DNA of 51,066 bases from Chthoniobacterales bacterium (lineage in GTDB: Bacteria; Verrucomicrobiota; Verrucomicrobiia; Chthoniobacterales; DASVRZ01). How positions within the stretch are numbered: position 1 is the stretch's first letter; every line of letters begins with the position of its first letter. The notes under the pieces were generated by a model. It had not been told where the DNA came from. It ran no database searches and saw only the letters and a program-made list of their open reading frames with translations. Below are positions 26,612 through 34,008 of this stretch, piece by piece. The DNA lies in contig JBDSQB010000001.1 in NCBI GenBank assembly GCA_039930045.1, positions 1 through 51,066 on the forward strand. Direction: 5' to 3'. Position numbers and translations under genes: made by a program.

Positions 26612-27206
26612 CCTTTGCCCTTCTAGCTTTTGCTCTTTCTCTCAATTCCTCGGCACTCAAAGGTTTCTGGAAAGGCATTTTTGCTAATGAAATCAAGAAA
26701 TCCATCGGAGATTCTCCGTCCACTTCCAGAGAATCAAGCAAACCCATTCTTTCATTTTTGTTCTGCCATTGGAGAAATTCTCCATGCCAGTCCGGTTTTG
26801 ACCCCTCCAGATCTTCAATTGTGATTGCGCCTTGTTTTACAGCTCTCTCTTCCAATTCTTGCCTCCAAGCCTTTGCCTCACTTGCCGGAACATAACCATA
26901 AGGATTTTCTCTCAAAATCTTGTTTTTTCCGAAAAGGGTGGTCTTTCGATACGTGACGTGAAATAGAAAAATGGAAAGCTTTCCCTCTTTAATCCGCTTG
27001 TAAACGGCGGCTCTCGAAACCGGGCAATACATCCCGACTCCACCAGGGGAAACAGAGGGGCCAATGATTTCTGTAATTAACTCAAACCACGCCGCCGCTT
27101 CTTCCTGCGATCCATCACGACGATACATACGTGTGCCAGAATCGGGTTTTCCAACCAACGAATAAAGTTCGGTGGGAATCTCGACAAATGGAAAATCAGT
27201 TTGCAC
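26592..27206 (-). CDS. Hypothetical protein of the integrative element, HTH-like segment
   Basis: A 204-residue soluble protein. Around residues 60-85 it has CPVSRAAVYKRIKEGKLS followed by FLFHVTYRKTTLFG, which looks like an AlpA/MerR-type HTH with its wing; the C-terminal quarter is charged and helical. I do not recognise a family. First gene of the operon that continues into the excisionase-like protein and integrase (20-base overlap), so a role in control of excision or replication is plausible. Its start is 52 bases from the end of the cargo protease gene, leaving room for its own promoter. Confidence 0.6.
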   Translation of the reverse strand: MQTDFPFVEIPTELYSLVGKPDSGTRMYRRDGSQEEAAAWFELITEIIGPSVSPGGVGMYCPVSRAAVYKRIKEGKLSIFLFHVTYRKTTLFGKNKILRENPYGYVPASEAKAWRQELEERAVKQGAITIEDLEGSKPDWHGEFLQWQNKNERMGLLDSLEVDGESPMDFLISLAKMPFQKPLSAEELRERAKARRAKDEDRER

Positions 27207-27257
27207 AAAGCAAACTGCAATGATGTTTACATTTTGTCAACTCGCTATGAATCTTAT

Positions 27258-28055
27258 TCAACTCGGGATCAGTGATTCGAGAAATTCTGTGAGTTTCCAA
27301 ACCGGACAGAAATTGATTAGATGTTCCGTAGCAAGGTCACAATGATCGTTCCGACCGCGTAAAATGCCTGCGAGTTCGAATTTGTCGCTGAGGCCAGAAT
27401 AAATCCAGAGTCCAGAACCACTCATTCCGCGCAAATCGCGTGCGCCCCCAGAGGGTTGGAAGCCGACGAGTTGAGGGGCGACATTGGTATTCAGTTCTAA
27501 AAGATCCTTTTCGGCAAAATCGCTCACGATCTTTTCAGGGAGCACTTCCATAATTGGTCCGTGGGCAATATAGACTGGCGTGTTCATGTAAAGAACAAGA
27601 TCTGGATACTGAAAATATCTCTGAGCAAATCCCGGCGTTCCGTAAATGAAGGAAAGTAAGCCGAGATTCTTGCTTAAATTATCGAAGGTGAACGGACTCT
27701 GCGAAAGATCGTACGCACTTTTCGGAATGTCTTGGAGCTGTATTCCCTTCAACCGAAAGACAGCGACATCACAAGCAATGTCACTTCCGATAAATTCCAT
27801 TGGGGGAACTTCGTGTTTCATATCCTCCTCGATCATGTCCTTTTTGAGGCGCAGGGGACCGGTAAAATAGTCTCGGTCATTTTTAAGGACATGGTGGCAG
27901 GTAATGACGTATTCCAACCCTCGAAATAGAACATGCACACAGCCTGCGGCTCCGCATTTCCCTGTCCCTTTCTCGATGGAAAGGACGATATCAGTGTGAA
28001 TTCCGATTTGCGGCTCCCTCAGCGGGAGGAGATGGGCAACGTCTTCGTTTGTCAT
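27258..28055 (-). CDS. Trypsin-fold serine protease-like protein, cargo
   Basis: A 265-residue cytoplasmic-looking protein without signal peptide. The chymotrypsin-fold triad can be traced: YVITCHHVL (His55), IACDVAVFRL (Asp96) and RGMSGSGLW (Ser212, in the GxSGxG context), followed by ELAGILRG, the usual strand after the serine. Last gene of a three-gene minus-strand operon inside the element (24 bases after the preceding stop). Intracellular trypsin-like proteases occur as effectors in bacterial conflict systems, where they are activated by a partner; that role here is inference. Confidence 0.7.
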   Translation of the reverse strand: MTNEDVAHLLPLREPQIGIHTDIVLSIEKGTGKCGAAGCVHVLFRGLEYVITCHHVLKNDRDYFTGPLRLKKDMIEEDMKHEVPPMEFIGSDIACDVAVFRLKGIQLQDIPKSAYDLSQSPFTFDNLSKNLGLLSFIYGTPGFAQRYFQYPDLVLYMNTPVYIAHGPIMEVLPEKIVSDFAEKDLLELNTNVAPQLVGFQPSGGARDLRGMSGSGLWIYSGLSDKFELAGILRGRNDHCDLATEHLINFCPVWKLTEFLESLIPS

Positions 28056-28079
28056 TTTCGTAAACGGTATGTTTGTCGT

Positions 28080-28961
28080 TTATATGTCATCCGGCATGAG
28101 TGCCATATCTGCCAGATAAATTTCGTGGGCACGGAAGTCTCTAGGATTTAGGGCAGATTGAATTTTTAGTATATTCTTCTGTAACTGTTTTGGTGGAATC
28201 TGTGAATAGCTTTGCTGGATTTTAGCGGCGCTTTCGGCGATTGTTTCATTCATCAATTGAACCAAGAGGCCCCCTTGCTTAGAAGCATCCATGGTTCCAG
28301 TTTTTGGAACAATCGTCCCTGCCGCGCCGGGCAGCCCGAAGGTTTTTTCGAGATCAGAGCGTGAAAATAAAGTGATGATTGAGGGCAGTTTCACGTAGCT
28401 GATGGTCACCTCCTCGTTTGTGTGGGGACTATAAAAAGGAAAGGTTGTGCCGTGAACCGATTGGTGAAGGTAAGTATTACTTCCCGCCGGGAGGCCGCAA
28501 GCGGGGTCCCTAATCAAAGGAACAAATTCCATGTAAAAATGGCAACCCGTCGGTGGAATCAGTTCGGCCAAGCAGACCTGCCGTAATTCCTGGTGCATGA
28601 CTGTTGATTGCGCCAATCCTCTCTGTGGCTTCTTGTCCATCGCCTGCTGAAGGCACCGAAAATGAATAGAGGCTAGGAACAGGGAAATTGCTTCCGTGAC
28701 CTGATAAGTGCTCTGAGCTTTTTCAACCCACGGGCGAAAGAATTTTGCGCTGAAAGCCCCCTCCCATTTGCTGAAAAGCACCTCGCAACTCGTACAGAGG
28801 TAGTCGGACTTCCATCCGTCCTGATAGGGTTTACCGATGTCATCGGTGTTTCTCAATGTTCCGTGAGGTGTGCATGCCTTGAGCCAACGGAAGACAAATT
28901 TTGAGACAACGTGGCTGTTCTCAATTGGAGGATTCGACTGGCAGAGAATGCATGTTTTCAT
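28080..28961 (-). CDS. CxxC / HNH-like zinc protein of unknown function, cargo
   Basis: About 293 residues from ATG 28961 (a GTG at 28979 would add six). The N-terminus has CILCQ, then IENSHVVSKFVFRWL, then DYLCTSCEVLFSKWEGAF. The spacing CxxC...ENSH...CxxCE resembles the zinc-binding half of HNH/McrA-type nucleases, but I do not see the final catalytic His of a full HNH motif. The remaining 200 residues are mixed alpha/beta without recognisable motifs. Middle gene of the cargo operon. It may be a nuclease, an inactive nuclease fold or a zinc-dependent sensor; I cannot decide. Confidence 0.55.
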   Translation of the reverse strand: MKTCILCQSNPPIENSHVVSKFVFRWLKACTPHGTLRNTDDIGKPYQDGWKSDYLCTSCEVLFSKWEGAFSAKFFRPWVEKAQSTYQVTEAISLFLASIHFRCLQQAMDKKPQRGLAQSTVMHQELRQVCLAELIPPTGCHFYMEFVPLIRDPACGLPAGSNTYLHQSVHGTTFPFYSPHTNEEVTISYVKLPSIITLFSRSDLEKTFGLPGAAGTIVPKTGTMDASKQGGLLVQLMNETIAESAAKIQQSYSQIPPKQLQKNILKIQSALNPRDFRAHEIYLADMALMPDDI

Positions 28962-28985
28962 CAGATTTGTAAGGAACACAAGGCA

Positions 28986-29648
28986 CTAAAATTTAACTCG
29001 AAAAGCGCGCGCTGGAATGGGAAGTCCATCCATCGGTGGCTTGTTTGCGGCGATATTCGCTTCAATCTGCTTTTCGAACCTCGCGACGTAATACATAGGT
29101 GATAGAAACCCCTGTAATGCTGGGTCTTGAAAATAGTAAATCTGAGGATCAAATCCTGTAATGTTGCAAAACATATGGTGAAACGACTCAAATGTCTGAC
29201 CGGTGCTGCAATTTCCTTGGTCCATGTTTATTTCCGAGTTCCACCGACCCTGTCCGTCTTGATGCGACAAACAGTCCACGTAGAGGACCGCTGACGCATG
29301 AAGGAAATCCCAGATTAGCTCCTTACGAGCTTTCCCGTCGGCCTGTCGTTGATTGGTGCCGAGAAAACGAGGGTGCCCGCTGATTTCTCCTGCGTCATAA
29401 GCGAGATCGGCAGCTCCCCCGGTGACATGCATACTCTTGGCAAGTTCCTTGGCCTTCTTTTCGATGGCTTTCACGTCTCGTGTATAGAAACGGAATAAGG
29501 CACTTTTATTGCCTCCCGTCTCGTATCTGGTAAACCAGTATCGCTTGACCTTACCTGTGCTCAAGAGTGGAACAACGATCTGCCCGACAAAAGTCTCGAA
29601 CCAATTCGCGGCGTCAAACGGGGCGGCGTTCGGGAGTTGAAATTGCAT
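28986..29648 (-). CDS. Unknown protein, first gene of the cargo operon
   Basis: I place the start at ATG 29648 (MQFQLPNAAPFD, 220 residues); in-frame alternatives are ATG 29702 and TTG 29780, none with a strong ribosome site. The protein contains WFETFVGQIVVPLL, then KRYWFTRYETGGNKSALFRF, a Lys-rich helix and many aromatic residues near the C-terminus (FHHMFCNITGFDPQIYYF). The WFxRY...LRF pattern faintly recalls lantibiotic-dehydratase C-terminal domains, but the similarity is too weak to use. It stops 24 bases before the start of the CxxC protein, so the genes are probably co-transcribed. Confidence 0.5.
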   Translation of the reverse strand: MQFQLPNAAPFDAANWFETFVGQIVVPLLSTGKVKRYWFTRYETGGNKSALFRFYTRDVKAIEKKAKELAKSMHVTGGAADLAYDAGEISGHPRFLGTNQRQADGKARKELIWDFLHASAVLYVDCLSHQDGQGRWNSEINMDQGNCSTGQTFESFHHMFCNITGFDPQIYYFQDPALQGFLSPMYYVARFEKQIEANIAANKPPMDGLPIPARAFRVKF

Positions 29649-30047
29649 CGAGACCAACCGAAAAGGGAACAATATGTCTTGGATTATTTTCAGGAAGTGC
29701 ATCTTATTATGCCCTATCGTTGAAGGCTTTGCGTATGCGAGACAAATCTCGGAATGGTCGATGGCACGGGACTGTACCAAGCATAAAATGAGCTATTTTT
29801 GTTGAGAGGACTCTACCACTGCTTCTATTTTGTAAGCATCCCAAAAGTCACCTCCCGAGCAACCATACAAAAATTCTGCCCTTGCCTTGCACCGGCCATG
29901 CTTTTTGCTTTGCCGCCCTTCCGATAGAGTGTTCCGGCTGGTCAGCAGCCTCAGAGGATGAGGAGAGGCTGCTACGCGGCTTCAATGGTTTTTTACGATG
30001 CGCTCATTGCCTCGCTGGCTAGAGACAGAGTGAGAGCAAAAAATAAT
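29649..30047. other. Gap between cargo operon and replication operon
   Basis: About 400 bases (fewer if the cargo gene starts further upstream). It should hold the promoter of the cargo operon and the end of the replication transcript. I see no reading frame with coding character and no clear hairpin-T-run terminator. Confidence 0.5.
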
Positions 30048-30281
30048 TTAAGCCGCCATTGCTGGCTCGTGGCGTAAAATAAGAAATTGGCTTCGATTCA
30101 GTTCAGCAAAAGCAATCGTTCGGCCTTGCTTGTCGCAGAATTCCACCTCGAATACATCGGGGGCCAGTGTCTCGACAATCGTTCCCACCTGACCAGCCGC
30201 GAGCTTTTCCGCTGGAATGTCTTCCAGAAGAGCGACCACTTCGAGTAATGCAGCAGGTGTCGTTTGCACGGGTAATTTCAT
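30048..30281 (-). CDS. DUF4926-like small protein
   Basis: A 77-residue protein: short helix (LLEVVALLEDIPAEKL) then GQVGTIVETLAPDVFEVEF and a beta-rich end. This matches the small beta-barrel DUF4926 pattern, in which a GQVGTIVE strand is followed by VEFxDxxG. Its ATG overlaps the stop of the upstream gene (ATGA), so translation is coupled. The pairing with a DUF6883-like gene is one I recall from other genomes and is suggestive of a two-component module such as toxin and antitoxin, which is unproven. Confidence 0.65.
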   Translation of the reverse strand: MKLPVQTTPAALLEVVALLEDIPAEKLAAGQVGTIVETLAPDVFEVEFCDKQGRTIAFAELNRSQFLILRHEPAMAA

Positions 30282-30610
30282 AGCACGTAACAAGAGGTAA
30301 GACGAGGGAAATTTTCTCCACCACGGACCATCCAGTCCCTGCGAACCATCGCGGAAAGTGAACCTTTGCGAAGAAGAAAATCCACGGAATAGCGACGGCC
30401 ATACACGGAAACCCTGCCAGTTTTACATTCTGCTTGCAGGACAGCTGCGAGCAAATGATCTCGCAGCCATTCGGCATCGCTGGCGTCGATTTCCAGAGCA
30501 CTCCAGAATACGCGGGCTTTGTTTTTTCCCTCTTCGTGTGTCTCACTCAGGCTGTAATCCCGCAACTTGGCGAGGTCGACGAAGGCGTTTGATGCGTTGG
30601 GAAGTTTCAC
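30278..30610 (-). CDS. DUF6883-like small protein
   Basis: A 110-residue protein from GTG 30610: MKLPNASNAFVDLAKLRDYSL then SETHEEGKNKARVFW. The LRDYSLSxxHxxGxxKAxxF pattern is that of DUF6883-type proteins. It begins 3 bases after the Rep stop and overlaps the DUF4926-like gene by 4 bases, so the pair rides in the replication operon. Function unknown. If the pair is a toxin-antitoxin module, it could stabilise the element. Confidence 0.6.
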   Translation of the reverse strand: MKLPNASNAFVDLAKLRDYSLSETHEEGKNKARVFWSALEIDASDAEWLRDHLLAAVLQAECKTGRVSVYGRRYSVDFLLRKGSLSAMVRRDWMVRGGENFPRLTSCYVL

Positions 30611-30613
30611 AAA

Positions 30614-31255
30614 TTAGACAGGGCAGGGCACGGTTCCTTTTACCATCAACTCATCCCAAGAGCACATCCAAAATGGTTTGTCTCCCGGTCCCAAGCCATC
30701 GGTCCACCCTTCTTCCGCAGATCGTATTTCCTGCATGGAAACAATCCGTAGCCGGTCGAAGAATCCTTTGTTGCCTTTCCAGTGCAGCCAATCTTTGCAC
30801 GCCCGATAAATGGTGCAGAAACGGGATTCAAAAACCACATCTTTGACCCTTGTCCAATCCCAATCTCCGAAACCAGCCCAGAGCCGCCAGCGTTTTAGGC
30901 AGGGTGGACGTTCCTTGCTCAGATATTTTCCCAGATAGGCGGCACGCTCGACGGGCATTTGCATGACGTGGATTCTGCCCCATCCGGCTTGGGCAGCGAG
31001 AACTCTTGCGGCATTGACATCAATCCATTGGTTCGTGACCAGGTGAACATGCAGACCGTGTGACTTGTGCATCTCAAATACCCGTAGCCCGCAGAGTTTC
31101 GGCCAGCGCACTTTGAGAAGTGTCAGTAAGTGATTCCACCGTTTGCGGGTGTCTTTGATGTCCAACAATTCAGCAAAGGTGAAGGTCCACATAAAAAGTG
31201 TCTCCTTACCAAGGGTTTGAGTGGCGAAAAGGTAAGCGGCTTTACTCTTTGTCAT
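30614..31255 (-). CDS. HUH rolling-circle replication initiator-like protein
   Basis: A 213-residue protein with the layout of small phage/plasmid Rep proteins. LFMWTFTFAELL is a typical first strand; RVFEMHKSHGLHVHLVTN carries the metal-binding HUH motif (His69-Val-His71); AAYLGKYLSKE provides tyrosines Tyr107 and Tyr111 on the catalytic helix. Such enzymes nick one strand and stay covalently bound through Tyr to start rolling-circle replication. The start overlaps the upstream small gene by 14 bases. A perfect 22-bp hairpin lies about 40 bases upstream and could be the nicking origin. The gene implies that the element replicates after excision. Confidence 0.78.
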   Translation of the reverse strand: MTKSKAAYLFATQTLGKETLFMWTFTFAELLDIKDTRKRWNHLLTLLKVRWPKLCGLRVFEMHKSHGLHVHLVTNQWIDVNAARVLAAQAGWGRIHVMQMPVERAAYLGKYLSKERPPCLKRWRLWAGFGDWDWTRVKDVVFESRFCTIYRACKDWLHWKGNKGFFDRLRIVSMQEIRSAEEGWTDGLGPGDKPFWMCSWDELMVKGTVPCPV

Positions 31256-31682
31256 GGGTTCCTTGGAGTTGTTTGTTAATAGACAAGATTAAGGGGCCAT
31301 CCGTTGCCTCGCCTTGCGGCGAGGCAACGGATGGCCCCTCAATTTCGACTTCTTCCGGCTCTCTCAAGGAGAGTTTGCCAAAGACATTTCCGTTTTTTCT
31401 TTCCAGACTCTCCAACTCGAAAGCATAGACTTTGCCTTTTTCGACATGGGTGGGAACTTGAGATGGATCGACGGTAGGCGTTCGCACGCCTCTGGTAAGG
31501 CGAACGACTTCAAAACCAAAGGCACTCCTACGCTCGATGAAATAAGTGATGTAGAGGGATTTCGCTTTTAGACCGGATTTCTCATCGACATAGCCGGACT
31601 CTTTCACATCGGCAGCACGGACTTCACCCACCATCATCACAAGTCCCTTGGCAACATACCGGGCCAGTTCGTCCATTTTCAT
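31242..31682 (-). CDS. Small protein upstream of Rep, possibly ssDNA-binding-like
   Basis: A 146-residue protein with a beta-rich body (SLYITYFIERRSAFGFEVV; GKVYAFELESLERKNGNVFG) and an unstructured, acidic C-terminus, part of which is encoded by the 22-bp inverted repeat. Gene position before a HUH Rep and the beta-barrel-like pattern suggest a single-strand-binding or replication-accessory protein, as in filamentous phages, but I see no diagnostic motif. Its ATG overlaps the stop of the orphan integrase tail as ATGA (31679-31682), which matters for the circular form. It overlaps the Rep start by 14 bases. Confidence 0.55.
   Translation of the reverse strand: MKMDELARYVAKGLVMMVGEVRAADVKESGYVDEKSGLKAKSLYITYFIERRSAFGFEVVRLTRGVRTPTVDPSQVPTHVEKGKVYAFELESLERKNGNVFGKLSLREPEEVEIEGPSVASPQGEATDGPLILSINKQLQGTHDKE
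31292..31339. repeat. Perfect 22-bp inverted repeat with 4-base loop
   Basis: Arms 31292-31313 and 31318-31339 are exact reverse complements, with TTGC as loop. It lies inside the 3' end of the small gene and 37 bases before the Rep start. Extruded hairpins at this position are typical of rolling-circle double-strand origins; a mobile hairpin or attenuator is the alternative. There is no T-run after it on either strand, so it is not an ordinary terminator. Confidence 0.8.
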
Positions 31683-31857
31683 GGTGACTCCTCCTTTGGC
31701 CGAGCCGAACGAACAATTTCAAGAATGGCGGAACGGATGCCAATTGAAAGCAACGGCCACGATGAGAAAATTTCAGCTAAATTTGCCCGATCTAATGAAT
31801 CAGGTGTGCTTTTAGGTGTGCCGTCATTTGTAAGTCTTGATATTTCAACATTATCTA
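31679..31857 (-). other. Orphan C-terminal tail of the integrase (completed only in the excised circle)
   Basis: Reading from attR on the minus strand: LDNVEISRLTNDG, TPKSTPDSLDRANLAEIF, SSWPLLSIGIRSAILEIVR, ending at TGA 31679. It has no start of its own. The LAEI..WP.L...IR.AIL.IV pattern is one I recall as the C-terminal tail of many integrases. Placed after the att core without its 2-base deletion, it continues the integrase frame exactly. Its stop overlaps the ATG of the replication operon. Confidence 0.65.
31800..31821 (-). repeat. 22-bp direct repeat, copy in orphan integrase tail
   Basis: Identical to 25283-25304; see that entry. The two copies lie 6.5 kb apart inside the element. 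Confidence 0.8.
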
Positions 31858-31883
31858 GCAGGTTCAAACTGCATCGCGCACCA
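31858..31883. other. attR
   Basis: GCAGGTTCAAAC directly followed by TGCATCGCGCACCA: the tRNA-Val 3' end with two C missing from the T-stem. The following CTTTTTTTG is probably the original tRNA terminator T-run. Confidence 0.82.
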
Positions 31884-31941
31884 CTTTTTTTGTTCAGGTC
31901 TGATGAATGGCTCGGGAGGAAACCCAACGAACCCATCTCTC

Positions 31942-34005
31942 ATGCGAAATTATCGGCTCGTCTCTTTTCACTTACAGAGGGGTTCCATCGCAATCTGGCT
32001 GGTGCTTGGGATGCTATTCGGGTGTGGCTGGACGGCTGAATTACCGGCAAAAGAATTGCCGCCGCGTCAGGAAGTGACGGTTCTTTCTCCCGCTTACACG
32101 CGTAATCTGGAGGTCTCGGCCAGCACCCGCCGATTGCGCGTGGCGCAGGACACCGCCGGACTGGAAGCGCTGGCGGCTGAACTGCGGGTCAGTAAAGAAT
32201 CCCTCAAGTCGGGCACGTGGCTGCTGACCACTTTCTATGAGTGCGCGGTGGTTGTCCCGGAAGATGATCCTGCGGGAGACCAGACAGCGATGGCGTTTTA
32301 TGAAAAGTGGGCCGCAGATAGTCCGGAAAGTATCACCGCCCAGCTTTGTCTGGCTCAGGCTTATGTGGATTACGCCTGGATCGCGCGCGGCAGCGGCTGG
32401 GCCAGCACCGTGACGGCGGAAGGTCAGAGGTTGATGGACGAGCGTCTGGCCCTCGCCTGGAAAGTCTTGGAAAAAGCCAGGGGACTTCCAGAAAAATGTC
32501 CCCAATGGACGGTGGTGGCGCAATCTGTTGCGCTCGGCCAAGGCTGGAGTCACGAGCGTTATTTCGCGATGGTCGAGGAGGCAATCCGGCGCGAGCCGAC
32601 CTATGGACAAACCTATAACTCGGCTTGTTACTGGCTGCTTCCGCGCTGGTATGGCGAGAAAGGCGACTTCGAAAAATGGATCGCGAAACTAGCCGACGCT
32701 CACCCGGAAAAAGACAAGCACTACGCCCTTCTCGTCTGGCAGGCCGATGCCATGAACATGCCGGACGAAATGGTTTTTGCCAACGACCGGCTGGATTGGG
32801 AGCGAGCGAAACGCGGCTTTACGATCTGGACTCAGCAAGATCCCGAAAGCCTGCCATTGAGGAATGAATTCATCCACCTCGCCATGCTGGCAAATGACCG
32901 GGCAACGACCAGGGCGCAGTTCGATGTCATTGGCGGAAAATACTGGCCGTCGTTCTGGCACAAAAAACCGGCCTCCTTCGAGCAGGCACGCCAGTTTGCC
33001 TATGCGAATGGGGAAAATCCGCTGAGATCGCATTCGACTTCAACTCGGCGTCCGCTAGATCCACGCGTGGGCCAATGGATCACCATCGCCGCGCACTCGC
33101 TCGGCGGCTTTCTCGTGGGCACTTTTTGCCTGATTCTCGTCTGGCAACGTCGCCGCCCGCTGGAGGGCTTTCTCGTCCTCGCCATTTCCATCGTTCTGGC
33201 GGTGCTCTACGGAACCGCCGCCGCTGCCGTTCCATCGGCTGTTTTCGTTCTCTACCTCTGGTCGAAAGAACCGTCCGATCTGCCCGAAAAACCTCCGCAT
33301 CTCTGGGGCCGCACATTGCTCAGCGTGCTGCTGCTCATGGGCTTCAATGTGATCGTGCAAATCGTAGCCACCATTTTCGCACTGATGCCGGGCTTGGCGG
33401 CGAGTGATTTTCACACTGCATCCGCCCAAGGACTTGCCTCCCAGCTCATGGCGTCCGGCGAGGGATTTCTCATCATCGCCAATGCGCAGTGGCTGACTTT
33501 GCTGCTGCTCCTGGTCGTGTGCGGGAGACAGCCGCGCTCCGGCTGGCGGGATTATTTCGCCCTGCATCCCACGCCATTGGGACGCGCTGCGCTCTCCATT
33601 TTCATCAGCGGAATCGTCATTCTCGGCTCCGGATTTTTCATGGAACGAATGGACGATCCACGGACCAAAGAGTCGCTCCAGTTGATTGCGAACGGCATCC
33701 ATTCTCCTGTCGTTTTCTTCCTCACCATCGTCATTCTGGCACCGATTTTAGAGGAATTGGTCATGCGCGGCTATGCCTTCCGCGGCTGGTTGCCGAAGTT
33801 TGGCTTCGCCGGAACCGTGTTGGCGACTTCCACTATTTTCGCGCTAACCCACGTCCAATACGGCTGGACTGGGCTGGTCCACGTCTTCGTGCTCGGTTGG
33901 GCGCTGGGCTGGCTGCGCGGCAAAACAGGGAGCATCTATCCCTGCATCGCCCTGCATTTGGCCAACAATCTCCTCTACGTTCTCAGCTCGGGAGCAGCGA
34001 CCTGA
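31942..34005 (+). CDS. CPBP-family intramembrane protease with large N-terminal TPR-like domain
   Basis: 687 residues from ATG 31942. A hydrophobic N-terminal segment (IAIWLVLGMLFGCG) is followed by a soluble domain to about residue 365 containing WIARGSGWASTV and a series of helices (ALAWKVLEKA, YNSACYWLLPRWYG), resembling the TPR-like DUF4034. From about residue 370 there are at least eight membrane helices. The last ones carry the CPBP/Rce1 signature: EELVMRG (Glu604, Glu605, Arg609), FALTHVQYG and ALHLANN. CPBP glutamate proteases cleave membrane substrates. It begins just after attR, so the element sits between the tRNA and this gene's promoter region. It converges with the next gene, with 3 bases between. 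Confidence 0.82.
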   Translation: MRNYRLVSFHLQRGSIAIWLVLGMLFGCGWTAELPAKELPPRQEVTVLSPAYTRNLEVSASTRRLRVAQDTAGLEALAAELRVSKESLKSGTWLLTTFYECAVVVPEDDPAGDQTAMAFYEKWAADSPESITAQLCLAQAYVDYAWIARGSGWASTVTAEGQRLMDERLALAWKVLEKARGLPEKCPQWTVVAQSVALGQGWSHERYFAMVEEAIRREPTYGQTYNSACYWLLPRWYGEKGDFEKWIAKLADAHPEKDKHYALLVWQADAMNMPDEMVFANDRLDWERAKRGFTIWTQQDPESLPLRNEFIHLAMLANDRATTRAQFDVIGGKYWPSFWHKKPASFEQARQFAYANGENPLRSHSTSTRRPLDPRVGQWITIAAHSLGGFLVGTFCLILVWQRRRPLEGFLVLAISIVLAVLYGTAAAAVPSAVFVLYLWSKEPSDLPEKPPHLWGRTLLSVLLLMGFNVIVQIVATIFALMPGLAASDFHTASAQGLASQLMASGEGFLIIANAQWLTLLLLLVVCGRQPRSGWRDYFALHPTPLGRAALSIFISGIVILGSGFFMERMDDPRTKESLQLIANGIHSPVVFFLTIVILAPILEELVMRGYAFRGWLPKFGFAGTVLATSTIFALTHVQYGWTGLVHVFVLGWALGWLRGKTGSIYPCIALHLANNLLYVLSSGAAT

Positions 34006-34008
34006 GTT

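Larger units (their letters stand above)
25119..31883. mobile_element. Integrative element in tRNA-Val, about 6.8 kb, with integrase and HUH Rep
   Basis: Bounded by a direct repeat of the tRNA 3' end. All its genes lie on the minus strand: integrase and excisionase-like gene next to the tRNA, a three-gene cargo operon in the middle, and a Rep operon at the right end. It has no capsid, coat or conjugation gene, so it resembles a small integrative plasmid or phage satellite rather than a complete prophage. The codon use is less GC-rich than that of the surrounding chromosome. Confidence 0.85.

Noticed and set aside
28986-29780. Similarity of the first cargo protein to lantibiotic dehydratase C-terminal domains
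   Set aside because: Only a WFTRY...FRF stretch is suggestive. There is no precursor peptide, cyclase or full dehydratase nearby.
31292-31339. Hairpin before Rep read as a rho-independent terminator
   Set aside because: The stem is long and perfect but no T-run follows on either strand, and it is within a reading frame upstream of a coupled gene.
25119-31883. Complete filamentous or microvirus-type prophage
   Set aside because: Integrase and Rep are present, but there is no coat, Zot-like, capsid or lysis gene, so only a satellite or integrative plasmid can be supported.
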